A stretch of 64,000 nucleotides of DNA from Bacteroidota bacterium (GTDB taxonomy: Bacteria; Bacteroidota; Bacteroidia; B-17B0; Aurantibacillaceae), in assembly GCA_013298715.1 (NCBI GenBank), contig JAAFIQ010000008.1, forward strand, positions 62,001 to 126,000, given 5' to 3'. The stretch's first letter is position 1. Every line of letters starts with the position of its first letter. The notes under the pieces are model-generated. The model was given only the letters and a program-made list of their open reading frames with translations. It searched no databases and was not told where the DNA came from. Made by a program: the position numbers and the translations under genes. Shown piece after piece: positions 52,314 through 62,994 of the stretch.

Positions 52314-53388
52314 GATTTGTAATTAATTGATAATAGGCAGTTGTAATTTTTTCCCAATTATAAATATCTTTCACTTTTTGAAGATTAATTTGTTTGTTAG
52401 TTTCTTGATATTCAGAAAAACTATTGGTGATTTTTTCAGCAATATCTTTTGGCGAATTAAAGTAAGTTGCCTCGTTGTTTAAAACACTTCTGTTAAAAAC
52501 ACAATTGTAAGCACAAATGGGTGCTTGGGCTGCCATTGCCTCAATTAACGAAGGATTGGTACCTCCAACAGAATGACCGTGGAAATAAAGTTTAGAAAAA
52601 TAACGTAAATCGTTTAGTTTGGTTTGGTTATATAAAGGGCCAATAAAAATAATTTGAGGAGAATAAAATTTTTGTTTTAAGTAAAGTGCATGTTTTGTTG
52701 TTAAACCTCCTATGACTAAAATTGGTAAATTAGATTTAGAAAGCAGGTAACCATTTAAAATGGTTTCAATATTATTTTCTGATTCAAGTCTTGCAATTAT
52801 TAAAAAGTAATTGTTTTTTAAAATACCAAATTCAGTTAGAGTTTCTTCTTCATAGGAATTTTGTATTTCTGATCCATAGGCAATGAAGTGTGAATTTTTT
52901 TTATAAGTTTCTCTCACGTAATCTTGAATACCTGTAGAGTCTGCCACCAAACAGTGTGAATGTTTAACAGCAAGTTTTTCAGCAAACTTTAGAAATATTT
53001 TTGTAAATTTTCCATACTTACTGCGCTTCCACTCCAAACCATCCATGTTGGTAATAACCGTTGCTTTCCTCTTAAAAAGCCAATACCAAATAGAACTGCT
53101 TGTGTAGCCTAGTTGAAGAATAACATCAAAATTATGTTTTCTTGTATTTACAATACAATTAAAATCATAAAAAAATTGCCCAACTGTACCCATCCAATTT
53201 TCAGGATCTGCGCATTTAATAAGTGTTACTCCGTTAAAATTACTTTGTTTGTAAGGATGATGCTCAGAATTATAAACAGTAACACTGCAACCTAATTTAA
53301 CCAAACGTACTGAGAGTATTTCAGCCAGTTGCTCAAATCCTCCATAATTGTTTGGTATGCCGCGTGTGCCTATAATTGCTACGTTCAT
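52303..53388 (-). CDS. Glycosyltransferase (DUF1972 / GT4-like)
   Basis: 361 residues with the N-terminal signature VAIIGTRGIPNNYGGFEQLAE of DUF1972 glycosyltransferases, followed by a GT4 Rossmann domain (FLIIARLESENN, GHSVGGTNPSLIEAMAA). Relatives such as RgpA-like enzymes add rhamnose to a lipid-linked chain. It is cytoplasmic and membrane-associated. The 3' end overlaps the ligase gene by 11 bases. Confidence 0.88.
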   Translation of the reverse strand: MNVAIIGTRGIPNNYGGFEQLAEILSVRLVKLGCSVTVYNSEHHPYKQSNFNGVTLIKCADPENWMGTVGQFFYDFNCIVNTRKHNFDVILQLGYTSSSIWYWLFKRKATVITNMDGLEWKRSKYGKFTKIFLKFAEKLAVKHSHCLVADSTGIQDYVRETYKKNSHFIAYGSEIQNSYEEETLTEFGILKNNYFLIIARLESENNIETILNGYLLSKSNLPILVIGGLTTKHALYLKQKFYSPQIIFIGPLYNQTKLNDLRYFSKLYFHGHSVGGTNPSLIEAMAAQAPICAYNCVFNRSVLNNEATYFNSPKDIAEKITNSFSEYQETNKQINLQKVKDIYNWEKITTAYYQLITNHVN

Positions 53389-53392
53389 ATTC

Positions 53393-54493
53393 TTAAAAAT
53401 TCAATACTGATTTATACGCTTCCAATGTTTTTTCTGCTGTTTTTTCCCAAACATAATTGGTGAGAACCCTATTCTGCAACGCTAAATTTTTTGGGCTATG
53501 CCATGCTTTGTCTACTGCTAATTTAATAGTATTCAAATCTCCTGGTTCACAATAAAACGCTTCATCGCCAAGGTAATCCCGTACATCACCTCTATCGCCA
53601 ACTACCAAATTACAACCCATGGCTGCGGCTTCTAAATTACTTAAGCCGGTTGTTTCAAACCAACTAGCAAGTATATGAACCTTTGCACGATTGTAGTAGT
53701 TTATAAGATCGGTTTGAGGAATAAATTTTATGAAGGAGATATTCTTTTCAGCAGTAGCAACACACTCATTGTAGTAATCAAGTTGGTTTGGAGCCGGAGA
53801 GCCAATAAAATAAACACGATAATTAGTATTATTTAGTGCCCTAATTACATTTAGCTGATTTTTTTGCCCTTCAATTCGTGCAACGCATAACACGATGTCT
53901 CTTTCTACTGAAGGATTCTCTACAAACAAATTCTTTTTTATGGCGTTTGGTATAACTATAAATTTTTTAGAAATACCATAATCTTTACCTAACCTATTAT
54001 ATTCACTATTAGAATTAGGCAAAAGTAATTGAGCTTTTGAAATAATTTTATTAATTGCGCGTTTATGGCCAATGAAAAAAAATTTAACGGTGCTCACATC
54101 TTCTTTTCTTAGGATAAACTTTGCTAGCGTTTTTAAATATTCAATTGTATCGCGCGGAAGCAGTTTGCTAATTAGTCCGAGTAATCCTTTTCTGTGATAC
54201 CGATCATACTCTCTATAACTTACGTAGATTGTAGAAATTACGTATGGGGTTTTCGATTTTAAAACATGACCAATAATGTCTTCGGGGGTTATTACATTAA
54301 AAAAGTGCAGTAAATCAAATTTTGAATAGTCTATTTCTTTTTCTAAAATAATTTCAGTTGTAACACCAAATTTTTTAAGTGCTTCAGCCGTTTCTTTAAC
54401 CTGAATGGTATCGCCGCCAATTATGGTAAATAAATTTGGCCTTGCAATTAACGCAACTCTGATATTATTTTTGTTTATCATTTTGTTTATCAA
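53393..54493 (-). CDS. Family 4 glycosyltransferase
   Basis: 366 residues with a GT-B fold: N-terminal ALIARPNLFTIIGGDTIQVKETAEAL and C-terminal VARIEGQKNQLNVIRAL and SWFETTGLSNLEAAAMGCNLVV, the retaining GT4 E-x7-E signature region. It adds one sugar of the repeat unit. Start at 54493 or at a second Met four codons later; both overlap the polymerase gene. Confidence 0.9.
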   Translation of the reverse strand: MINKMINKNNIRVALIARPNLFTIIGGDTIQVKETAEALKKFGVTTEIILEKEIDYSKFDLLHFFNVITPEDIIGHVLKSKTPYVISTIYVSYREYDRYHRKGLLGLISKLLPRDTIEYLKTLAKFILRKEDVSTVKFFFIGHKRAINKIISKAQLLLPNSNSEYNRLGKDYGISKKFIVIPNAIKKNLFVENPSVERDIVLCVARIEGQKNQLNVIRALNNTNYRVYFIGSPAPNQLDYYNECVATAEKNISFIKFIPQTDLINYYNRAKVHILASWFETTGLSNLEAAAMGCNLVVGDRGDVRDYLGDEAFYCEPGDLNTIKLAVDKAWHSPKNLALQNRVLTNYVWEKTAEKTLEAYKSVLNF

Positions 54494-55706
54494 ATTCAGG
54501 AAAACAATTTACAAAAGCAAAAATCCAAATTACATATTCAACCACGTTGGTGAAAAAACTACCTGTAAATTGATAAATGAACATGAATAAAAATAAAGAT
54601 AGTCTAAAATAATTTGAACTAACTTTTGTTTTAAAAAATAAATACGCAAGTACAAAAAATCGAATTATTAATCCAACAATACCGAACATAGCAAGCGTTT
54701 CGGCTGTGGCGTTAGGGATTCGGTAAATTTGATAATGCCCCCAATGTTGAAATTGCGATCTAATAATATCTGGCAAAATTAATTTTGGCTGCCCAAGTCC
54801 TACACCAAACCATAAAGATTTTGTTTTAGCTACTAAATACCCTAATTGAAATGATTCTGAGATTCTTCCATTTGCTGAGGTATCGCTCCCTTCAAAAATA
54901 TTAAACACCCTTTTAACCAAAAGATTTTCGCTAAAAAAAACAATTGCAATTAAGCCTATTATTAAAAGAATAAATGATAACCCTACTAACAATTTCAAAT
55001 AGGTTTTGCTAGAGATAATTACGTTAATATTTCTAAGCAAAAGAAGCAGAATAACGATAACAATGCAACCAATTACACCAAACGAAAAAGAAAGTAATAG
55101 GGGAAGCAACAACATAATAATAATTTGATACGATTTAATAATTTTTTTATTTACTATTATTTTGCATAAAAAATAAAAAACGAGTGGGGTAAAAATTAAT
55201 GCGTAATAAGATGCCTCAAAAGTGAATAACGACAGCCGTGTAAATTCTTTTTGTGTAGTAAATAAATTAGTGTACCAAAAAAGAGCCTTGATAGGTTGTG
55301 GTGCAAAATAAAAAGGTAAGGCAATGAGGTTTAAAACAAAATTAAATTTAAGAATTTGTAAAAACAGTTTATCTGAGGTTTGATTGTGGTTTATATAATT
55401 TGTTACAAGATATAAAAAACTAATTGTGCTAATAACAAGTGTGGTTGAAATGAGCAAACTAATAGCATCTGCTTCAAAGAAATAAAAATGAAAAATAGAT
55501 ATTGTAAAAAATAAAAACGAACACTTAAGAAAACTGTAAAGTAGGTTTTGCTTATAAATTTTGTAAATAAAATAAGGCGATAAAATATTGGTGTAAAGCA
55601 AGCCACCTGACAAACCAACAGAATTAAAAAAAAAGTAAATGTTTGCCAACACGTGTTGCAACGAAACCAATTTTTTATTAGCGGTATTTTCTGTGTTAGT
55701 TTTCAT
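54465..55706 (-). CDS. O-antigen polymerase-like membrane protein (Wzy)
   Basis: 413 residues, very hydrophobic, with about eleven membrane segments. A periplasmic loop reads GVGLGQPKLILPDIIRSQFQ and the following ATAETLAMFGIVGLIIRF resembles the Wzy/ligase core. Sequence identity among polymerases is low, so the call rests mostly on topology and position between flippase and glycosyltransferase genes. It overlaps the flippase gene by 11 bases and the GT4 gene by 17-29. Confidence 0.75.
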   Translation of the reverse strand: MKTNTENTANKKLVSLQHVLANIYFFFNSVGLSGGLLYTNILSPYFIYKIYKQNLLYSFLKCSFLFFTISIFHFYFFEADAISLLISTTLVISTISFLYLVTNYINHNQTSDKLFLQILKFNFVLNLIALPFYFAPQPIKALFWYTNLFTTQKEFTRLSLFTFEASYYALIFTPLVFYFLCKIIVNKKIIKSYQIIIMLLLPLLLSFSFGVIGCIVIVILLLLLRNINVIISSKTYLKLLVGLSFILLIIGLIAIVFFSENLLVKRVFNIFEGSDTSANGRISESFQLGYLVAKTKSLWFGVGLGQPKLILPDIIRSQFQHWGHYQIYRIPNATAETLAMFGIVGLIIRFFVLAYLFFKTKVSSNYFRLSLFLFMFIYQFTGSFFTNVVEYVIWIFAFVNCFPEFDKQNDKQK

Positions 55707-57114
55707 AATTTTTATAACTAACAGGCTTTACATAAACTAAGTAATACAAGAAACAGAGTGCCAAACAACTAATAATATTTAAAACTAAACTTAGAGAGAA
55801 GGTAATTAAAATAAAACATAATAGTCCTAGCAACAAAGCCAATAAAGGTTGCCAACTTTTTATTTTAAATATTTTTGACTCAAGAACATAATGTTGATAA
55901 GCGATGTATATACTTGCGCTAAAACATAATGCAATTAAAATACCATTTAGCTGAGACATATTATAACCAACAAAAATCGCTGTTAGTTGAAAAGAACGAT
56001 AGACCAATTCATTATAAGTATTGTGCCAAGGCTTTTTAGAGGCACTAATAAAATAATTAGGAATTATATTATGCGAAAACAAAAGTATATATAACAAATA
56101 AAAAGCAATATAGTCTATTGTCTTAGCGTAAATGTCGCTTTTGAGCCAGTACAAAAATAAGTATTCCTTTAGTAGCAATAATACACCAACAACACAAACG
56201 GAAAACAAGCTTAAATAAAGCCTGGATTTGTTATACAGCCTTATTAATTCTCTAAAATTTTGTTGTTGTTTTTGCGCTTTCGGAAATACAAAACTTCCAA
56301 AGGCGTTAATTCCATTGTATAATTGGCTAGCCACCATAGAGGCTATTGCATAATAACCCGCTACTACAACATTTGCAACATAACCAACTAACATTTTATC
56401 TGCTAAAAAACCAAATAAACCGAGTATGTTTTGTGCCCAAAACCAAAGTTGATTTTTTACGAGTTTGAAGTTTTTAAAATTCACTTTTAGTTTAAAATGT
56501 TGGCTATACCAATTAAAACAAACAAACTCAATTATTACAATTGCAAAGAAAACAAAAAAAGAAATAAGCATTGCTAAGGATAACGAGAGCTTACATCCTA
56601 CACCTATAAGGATAACTACTAATGGTAAATTTTTAGAAAGAACTGAAAAACCTGAAGCAATATCAAAACGCAGCAAACCTTTAAAGCCCGATAAAATGAC
56701 AAGTTCAGGTAGTTTAAGGGCAGTGCTCGCTAGGTATAAAAACGCAATTAGATTCGCCTCCGTTTGTTGTTCAACAGATATTGAAAACCAGTTTACAAAA
56801 GCATCGCAATAAATTAATAAACCCCCTAAACCTATTGCTATAATTGCAAATAGTGTAGATATAGTAAATAATTGTTTTAATGTAACAAAATCTTCTGCAC
56901 TTGGTTTGGAGTTGGAAGTAGCTTTGATAGTACTTTCTGCAAAACCAAAATTTAAAACATAAATATACTGAACAACAATGCCAGCAGACATCCAAATGCC
57001 AAACAATACGCTGCCTAATCTATCAATCAAAAATGGAGTTATTAGTACCATTAACAAAGGATAAACAATCAAATCTAAAATTGTGAAAAAAGAGTTTTTA
57101 ATAAGTTGAAACAT
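55696..57114 (-). CDS. Polysaccharide flippase (Wzx/MATE-like)
   Basis: 472 residues with twelve or more membrane helices and the LIVYPLLMVLITPFLIDRLG start typical of lipopolysaccharide/oligosaccharide flippases. It moves the undecaprenyl-linked repeat unit across the inner membrane. It is the first gene of the leftward cluster, with a divergent wzz-like gene 98 bases away; promoters for both must lie in that gap. Confidence 0.86.
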   Translation of the reverse strand: MFQLIKNSFFTILDLIVYPLLMVLITPFLIDRLGSVLFGIWMSAGIVVQYIYVLNFGFAESTIKATSNSKPSAEDFVTLKQLFTISTLFAIIAIGLGGLLIYCDAFVNWFSISVEQQTEANLIAFLYLASTALKLPELVILSGFKGLLRFDIASGFSVLSKNLPLVVILIGVGCKLSLSLAMLISFFVFFAIVIIEFVCFNWYSQHFKLKVNFKNFKLVKNQLWFWAQNILGLFGFLADKMLVGYVANVVVAGYYAIASMVASQLYNGINAFGSFVFPKAQKQQQNFRELIRLYNKSRLYLSLFSVCVVGVLLLLKEYLFLYWLKSDIYAKTIDYIAFYLLYILLFSHNIIPNYFISASKKPWHNTYNELVYRSFQLTAIFVGYNMSQLNGILIALCFSASIYIAYQHYVLESKIFKIKSWQPLLALLLGLLCFILITFSLSLVLNIISCLALCFLYYLVYVKPVSYKNYEN

Positions 57115-57212
57115 TTATTTCGTTAATCCCATTCTATTCTAGTTTTATTAAAGGAATTGTGGATTAAATATAGAGAATTTTATTACTTTTATGTGTTTTA
57201 TAAACTAAAATT

Positions 57213-58040
57213 ATGAGTAACCTCAATGAAGATTTAATAGATGTATCCAATTTATTTAACAAACTTTTTTATCCTTTTAAATTATTACTCAAATACCTAA
57301 AAATTTCTGTTTTATTTGTTTCACTCTTTCTGTTTATTTCTGTTGGATTATTTTTTATTGTACCTAGAAAGTACGAATCTACTTTCATAATCAAATCTAA
57401 TGAGTATGCCGATAAATATTTCATTAACATGGTTGTAGATATTGAAAGCTTGGCGAAAGATAAGGATGTTGATGGATTGATGAGTAATTTAAAAGTAACG
57501 AAGGAAGTTGCACAAGAAATTTCGAGCGTTAAATTTTTAGCAATAAATAAATCTAGTGGGTCCGATTCAAGCACTGCACTTATTGTTACGCCTGTTATGA
57601 CAAGTATAGAAAATTTTCATGTTTTCGAAAAAGCTGTTTTGGATTATTTGAACGAGAGCGAACATTATAAAGAGGTAAAAGCGCAACGATTTAAATTTTT
57701 AGATAGTTTGATAAAAAAATCGCAACAAGAAATCGAAGAAATCGATAGTATAAAGAAAATCGTAGTTAATAATATTAGCCCAAATGGAGATTATAAAGGC
57801 GCTCAACTTGTTTACAATGTGCCCATAGATCCTTATAAAGGATATGACATTAGTTATTACAGATATAAAGATCAGTTGGGGCTTAGAAGTAAATTACAAA
57901 AACAAAAAAGTTTCGAAAACATTAAACCTTGCGTAGTAAGTAAAAAACCAATTGCTCCAAAACTAAGTTATTTTGTTTTAGCAGGTTTTATTTTGGGTGT
58001 TATAGTTTGTTTGATTTATTTGCTTGCAAAAAAAATTTAA
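57213..58040 (+). CDS. Wzz-like chain-length determinant protein
   Basis: 275 residues with the Wzz plan: a cytoplasmic N-terminus, a first membrane helix (about 33-52), a periplasmic helical domain with a long basic coil (about 150-185), and a second helix (about 251-271) preceded by a Pro-containing segment (KKPIAPKLSY). No tyrosine kinase domain is attached. It sets the modal chain length of the polymer made by Wzy. It is divergent from the cluster it should serve. Confidence 0.82.
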   Translation: MSNLNEDLIDVSNLFNKLFYPFKLLLKYLKISVLFVSLFLFISVGLFFIVPRKYESTFIIKSNEYADKYFINMVVDIESLAKDKDVDGLMSNLKVTKEVAQEISSVKFLAINKSSGSDSSTALIVTPVMTSIENFHVFEKAVLDYLNESEHYKEVKAQRFKFLDSLIKKSQQEIEEIDSIKKIVVNNISPNGDYKGAQLVYNVPIDPYKGYDISYYRYKDQLGLRSKLQKQKSFENIKPCVVSKKPIAPKLSYFVLAGFILGVIVCLIYLLAKKI

Positions 58041-58083
58041 GGTAAAGGATTTTTTAGACAGACAGTAAAACTTTTGCGATGCC

Positions 58084-59475
58084 TTAAAACTCAAACATGT
58101 TTCCAATTAAATTAGGAAGAATCCCAATTACCAGAGTAATAACAGTAGTTAAAACAATTACAAGCGTTTGAGATTTTTCAACAACCACAACCTCTTCTCC
58201 ATCTGAAGATTTAAAATACATGGCAATAATTATTTTTAAATAGTAATATACGCCTATAGCAGATGTTGTAACCGCTAAAATTAATAACCATTTATAACCT
58301 GTTCCAATCATTGTGGTAAACACAAAATACTTTGCAAAGAAGCCAGAAGTAACAGGAATACCAGCCAACGAAAGCATAGCTACACTCATACACATTGCTA
58401 GTAAAGGATTTCTTTTTCCTAAGCCATTAAACGCTTCTATTCCTTCATTTCCTTTACGAGACACATTGTACAAAACTCCAAAAGCAACAATACTTCCTAT
58501 GCTATACGCTAAAGAATAAAACACGAGTGCGTTAACCGATAAACTACTTCGCACATTTGCTAAAACAACCATTAACATAAACGCTGCGTGGCTAATGCTT
58601 GAGTATGCCAACATACGTTTTACATTGCTTTGCATGGCTGCAGAAAAATTAGAAATGATTAATGAAAGCGCAATAATAACAGCTAATGTTGCCGACCACA
58701 ATTGACTAATATTACTAAAGCTCACCATGAATAATTTTAATATTGCCACAAACGCTGCTGTTTTTACAATTGTACTCATTAAAGCAGTAATTAAAGTAGG
58801 CGATCCTTGGTAAACATCTGGCGCCCAAAAATGAAAAGGTGCAGCGCTTACTTTAAAACACATTGCAATTAATAACATTACAACTCCCACATAAAAAAAT
58901 GCTGGCATACTTGCTACATTGTTGGTTATATAACTTTTAATTTCTAACAAATCAAAACTGCCACTTGCTCCGTATATTAACGCAATCCCGAATAATAAAA
59001 ACCCGCTTGCTAACGAACCCATTATTAAATACTTAAAGCCCGCTTCGTTACTTTTTACATCATTCTTTTTACTTGCCGCTAAAACATATAATGGAATACT
59101 CATAATTTCAATTCCTAAAAATAAGGTTGTCATATTTTTAAAAGACGTGAGCATTAAAGCGCCAACTAAGGCAAATAGAACCAAGGCAAAATGATCAACC
59201 GTATTGCTATCTTCTTCAAAATAATCATTAGCTAAAATAAACCAAAAAAATGCTGTAACTAAAATAATGCCCGAAAAAGCCAACGCAAGGTTATCAAAAG
59301 CAATCATGTTATTAAAATAACTAATGCCAAAATTTTTATTCCAATCCATAAAGTTTGTAGCATACGCTGCTACAATACCCAACAGTACAATTGGCAATAG
59401 TAATTTTTTGAATTTAAAAATCTCGGCCAACATGGCTATAATTCCTAATCCGCTTAATATTAAAAGACCCTTCAT
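58084..59475 (-). CDS. nuoN: NADH-quinone oxidoreductase subunit N
   Basis: 463 residues with fourteen membrane helices of the Mrp-antiporter-like family. The core lysine and glutamate helices are visible (FLGIEIMSIPLYVL, FKVSAAPFHFWAPDVYQGSPT, KRMLAYSSISHAAFML). It is one of three proton-pumping subunits in the membrane arm of complex I. It is the last gene of the operon read J-K-L-M-N, 37 bases from nuoM. Confidence 0.96.
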   Translation of the reverse strand: MKGLLILSGLGIIAMLAEIFKFKKLLLPIVLLGIVAAYATNFMDWNKNFGISYFNNMIAFDNLALAFSGIILVTAFFWFILANDYFEEDSNTVDHFALVLFALVGALMLTSFKNMTTLFLGIEIMSIPLYVLAASKKNDVKSNEAGFKYLIMGSLASGFLLFGIALIYGASGSFDLLEIKSYITNNVASMPAFFYVGVVMLLIAMCFKVSAAPFHFWAPDVYQGSPTLITALMSTIVKTAAFVAILKLFMVSFSNISQLWSATLAVIIALSLIISNFSAAMQSNVKRMLAYSSISHAAFMLMVVLANVRSSLSVNALVFYSLAYSIGSIVAFGVLYNVSRKGNEGIEAFNGLGKRNPLLAMCMSVAMLSLAGIPVTSGFFAKYFVFTTMIGTGYKWLLILAVTTSAIGVYYYLKIIIAMYFKSSDGEEVVVVEKSQTLVIVLTTVITLVIGILPNLIGNMFEF

Positions 59476-59512
59476 ATTCTTATTTACAATTTTATAATTT
59501 CAGTAATTAGTT

Positions 59513-60973
59513 CTATTTTATATACGTTAATAATTGTTTCACGCCCTCTTCAGCAATGTCGTTTAATGGTTTTGGATAAACACCAAAAGTCACAATTACT
59601 ATGCACACAATTATTAATACGGCTTTATCGCTTCCTGCAAGTGCCCCAAAGGCAACGTTAGAATCCGTTCTTTCTCCCAACATAATTTTTTGATAGCTAC
59701 GTAACATATACACTGCACCTAATATTATTGTTAAACCCGCAAATAAAGCTAGTGTAGGACTAAATTGATACACCCCATTAATTAAAAGAAATTCGCCCAC
59801 AAAACCATTGGTTAAGGGAAGGGCAACAGCGCCCATAACAATTATTAAAAACAAAACAGCGAAGTTACCATTCATGCTTCTGATGCCACCTAATTTATCA
59901 ATATCTCTTGTGCCTGTATGACGTAATAAAATATCTGCTATTAAAAACAAACCAATTACACTAACACCATGCGCTAACATTTGCATTACAGCACCTTGTA
60001 TTCCTTGTTGATTCATAGCTAACATACCAGCAGAAATTAAACCAACGTGGGCTATTGATGAATAAGCAATTAATCGTTTATAGTCTTTTTGAACTATAGC
60101 AATACAAGAAGCATAAATAATTCCTATTACTGATAATATAATTGCGGTACCTCCCCACTCTTCAACTCCTAAAGGCACAACAGGCAATAACCATTTTATT
60201 ACACCAAAGGTTCCCATTTTTAGCATAATGCCCGAAAGTAGCATGGTACCTTGTGTTGGCGCATTAACATAAGTATTTGGTTGCCAAGTATGGAAAGGAA
60301 AAATAGGCATTTTAATCGCAAACGCAATAAAAATTAACCAAAATACAGCGCTTTGTTGCGTTGCATTTAACGCATGTCCTGCGTTATACAAATCAATTAT
60401 GTTCCACGATTTTAAACCGTTTACGTTAGTATGGTTGTACAAATAAATTAAACCCACCAACATAAATAAAGAACCGAACAAGGTGTACACAAAAAATTTA
60501 AATGTAATTCTGCCTCTGTCTTCGCCACCCCATAACAAACAAATAAAATAAATTGGTATTAATGCTAATTCCCAAAACACATAAAATAAAAAGCCATCGT
60601 TAGCTGTAAATACACCCAATAGCGCACTTTGCATAACTAACATTAATCCATAAAAATTAAAAGGTTTTTCGTATTCATTTTTAAAAGAAGATAAAACTAT
60701 AAGTGGTAATAAGAATGTAGTTAACAAGCATAATAGCAAACCTATCCCATCAATTCCAATATCAAAACGAATACCTAAATTACTCACCCAATCTTTTTCA
60801 AAAGATAATTGACAATTGTCTGGATTATGTTTGTAAAGAAAAAATAATCCTAGTGAAATAATAAATTCTACAAGCGTTATTCCCAAAGCAATTGTTTTAG
60901 CCGCCGATGTTTTGCTAAAAAATAATATAAGTGCGCCTAAGAACGGAAATGCTATTAATAAAAGTGTTAACAT
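59513..60973 (-). CDS. nuoM: NADH-quinone oxidoreductase subunit M
   Basis: 486 residues, antiporter-like. The conserved FYVFWELALIPIYFI glutamate helix, IKMPIFPFHTWQPNTYVNAPT and the KRLIAYSSIAHVGL segment identify NuoM. It forms the middle proton channel of complex I between NuoL and NuoN. The gap to nuoL upstream is 71 bases. Confidence 0.96.
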   Translation of the reverse strand: MLTLLLIAFPFLGALILFFSKTSAAKTIALGITLVEFIISLGLFFLYKHNPDNCQLSFEKDWVSNLGIRFDIGIDGIGLLLCLLTTFLLPLIVLSSFKNEYEKPFNFYGLMLVMQSALLGVFTANDGFLFYVFWELALIPIYFICLLWGGEDRGRITFKFFVYTLFGSLFMLVGLIYLYNHTNVNGLKSWNIIDLYNAGHALNATQQSAVFWLIFIAFAIKMPIFPFHTWQPNTYVNAPTQGTMLLSGIMLKMGTFGVIKWLLPVVPLGVEEWGGTAIILSVIGIIYASCIAIVQKDYKRLIAYSSIAHVGLISAGMLAMNQQGIQGAVMQMLAHGVSVIGLFLIADILLRHTGTRDIDKLGGIRSMNGNFAVLFLIIVMGAVALPLTNGFVGEFLLINGVYQFSPTLALFAGLTIILGAVYMLRSYQKIMLGERTDSNVAFGALAGSDKAVLIIVCIVIVTFGVYPKPLNDIAEEGVKQLLTYIK

Positions 60974-61044
60974 ATATCTTTAAATTTTATTTGTATCTTA
61001 TTTTATGTTTTTCAATTGTTTAAATTTTTTTGTACTGTATAAAA

Positions 61045-62940
61045 TTATTTCATCAAAAAAGTAGCTAAAATAATAAACACAACACCCATTATCATACTAA
61101 TAACATAAAAGCCAATATTACCTTGCTGTGCCAAACGAATTACTGAACCTAAGCCTTTTACACCACTACCAACACCATTTACCAACCCATCAATAATTTG
61201 TACGTCAACAATTTTATGTAATACACCCGAAACGGCATCTAACGGTTTGCGAACGAGCGCATCGTAAATTTCATCTACATAAAATTTGTTGTAAATTACT
61301 TTTTGCCAAGGTTTTAATTCCTCTTCTTTTGCAACTGGCAATACTTTGTGTTTAATAAACATCATATATGTAAAATAGATACTTGCTCCAGCTGCTACAA
61401 CAGCCAAGGCCATTAATATCCATTCTACCTCATGACTAAGCATTGAAATAGAATGTCCTTTCCGTTGAAGCACTTCTCCTATTTGATGGTGCATCCAATT
61501 TGGAGTTCCCCAAAATTCGGGTAAGCCTAAAAAGCCACCAAGTACTGACAATATAGCTAGCACAATTAAAGGAAATGTCATGCTAGGTGGCGATTCGTGT
61601 AAGTGATGTTCTTGATCATGGGTTCCTCTGAATTTACCGAAAAAGGTTAAAAACAACATACGAAACATATAGAAAGCCGTTAAGATAGAAGTTAACATGC
61701 CAACTCCCCACAACACTTTATTGTGTTCGTAAACATGCGCTAAAATTTCATCTTTACTAAAAAAACCTGATAGGCCCGGCACACCGCTTATGGCAAGGGT
61801 TGCAACAAACATAGTAAAAAACGTGATTTTGATTTTCCCTTTTAAACCACCCATGTTGCGAATATCTTGCTCACCGCCCATTGCATGAATAACCGAACCA
61901 GCGCCTAAAAACAATAGCGCCTTAAAAAATGCGTGTGTTGTAACATGAAATACAGCACTACTGTAAGCGCCAACACCAAGAGCTAAAAACATTAAGCCTA
62001 ATTGTGAAACAGTAGAGTAAGCAAGAATTTTTTTAATATCATTTTGCAATAAACCGATGGTGGCAGCAAACAATGCGGTAATAGCACCAACCACAGCAAC
62101 GGTTTCAGAAGCTACTTCGCTACTAGCATAGAACACATTTGAACGCACCACCATAAAAATACCTGCCGTAACCATTGTTGCAGCATGTATTAACGCAGAT
62201 ACTGGAGTTGGGCCAGCCATAGCATCAGGTAACCACGTATATAAAGGCAATTGTGCTGATTTACCCATTGCTCCAACAAATAATAACAAGGCAATTGTTG
62301 TGAGTGTTGATGTTGGAACTGTTCCAGCTTTATCAAAAATTTCGGTATATGAAACGCTACCAAACGTGATAAAGATTAATATAATTCCCATTAAAAAACC
62401 TAAATCACCAATTCGGTTCATAATAAAGGCTTTGTTAGCAGCTTTATTGTAGGCAGTGTTTTTATACCAAAATCCTATCAATAAATAAGAACATAAACCT
62501 ACGCCTTCCCAACCAACAAAAGTAATAATGTAGTTATTGCCTAAAACCAACAACAACATAAAAAACACAAATAAATTTAAGTACGTAAAAAAACGAGAGA
62601 AGCCTTCATCTTCATGCATGTAACCTGTTGAATAAACATGAATTAAAAATCCAATTCCTGTAATGATTAATAAGAACAACGATGATAGATTATCGTATAA
62701 AAATTGAAATGGGATTTTTAAATCCCCAGAGTTTATCCAAGAAAATACGTCAATTACATGGCTTTTGGTAGCATTTCCATTCAATTCAATAAATGCTAAT
62801 ACAGCTACAATAAACGATGCCAACACCGAAACAGAAGCTATGCTTCCGCTTAAACCTTTGCTTAATTTTTTACCAAAAAAACCATTAATTAAAAAACCAA
62901 TTAAAGGAAAGAGGGGTACTAATGGGATTAACTTAATCAT
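61045..62940 (-). CDS. nuoL: NADH-quinone oxidoreductase subunit L
   Basis: 631 residues, usual for NuoL, the distal antiporter-like subunit. FVGWEGVGLCSYLLIGFW, AQLPLYTWLPDAMAGPTPVSALIHAATMV (shown here in part) and the HATHAFFKALLFLGAG-like segment VTTHAFFKALLFLGAG are present. The C-terminal part contains the long amphipathic helix HL that runs along the membrane arm. It lies between nuoK and nuoM. Confidence 0.97.
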   Translation of the reverse strand: MIKLIPLVPLFPLIGFLINGFFGKKLSKGLSGSIASVSVLASFIVAVLAFIELNGNATKSHVIDVFSWINSGDLKIPFQFLYDNLSSLFLLIITGIGFLIHVYSTGYMHEDEGFSRFFTYLNLFVFFMLLLVLGNNYIITFVGWEGVGLCSYLLIGFWYKNTAYNKAANKAFIMNRIGDLGFLMGIILIFITFGSVSYTEIFDKAGTVPTSTLTTIALLLFVGAMGKSAQLPLYTWLPDAMAGPTPVSALIHAATMVTAGIFMVVRSNVFYASSEVASETVAVVGAITALFAATIGLLQNDIKKILAYSTVSQLGLMFLALGVGAYSSAVFHVTTHAFFKALLFLGAGSVIHAMGGEQDIRNMGGLKGKIKITFFTMFVATLAISGVPGLSGFFSKDEILAHVYEHNKVLWGVGMLTSILTAFYMFRMLFLTFFGKFRGTHDQEHHLHESPPSMTFPLIVLAILSVLGGFLGLPEFWGTPNWMHHQIGEVLQRKGHSISMLSHEVEWILMALAVVAAGASIYFTYMMFIKHKVLPVAKEEELKPWQKVIYNKFYVDEIYDALVRKPLDAVSGVLHKIVDVQIIDGLVNGVGSGVKGLGSVIRLAQQGNIGFYVISMIMGVVFIILATFLMK

Positions 62941-62994
62941 ATTTTTATTTTCAATTTTTTTACCTACAAGTTTTGATTGAAGTATAAATTATTT

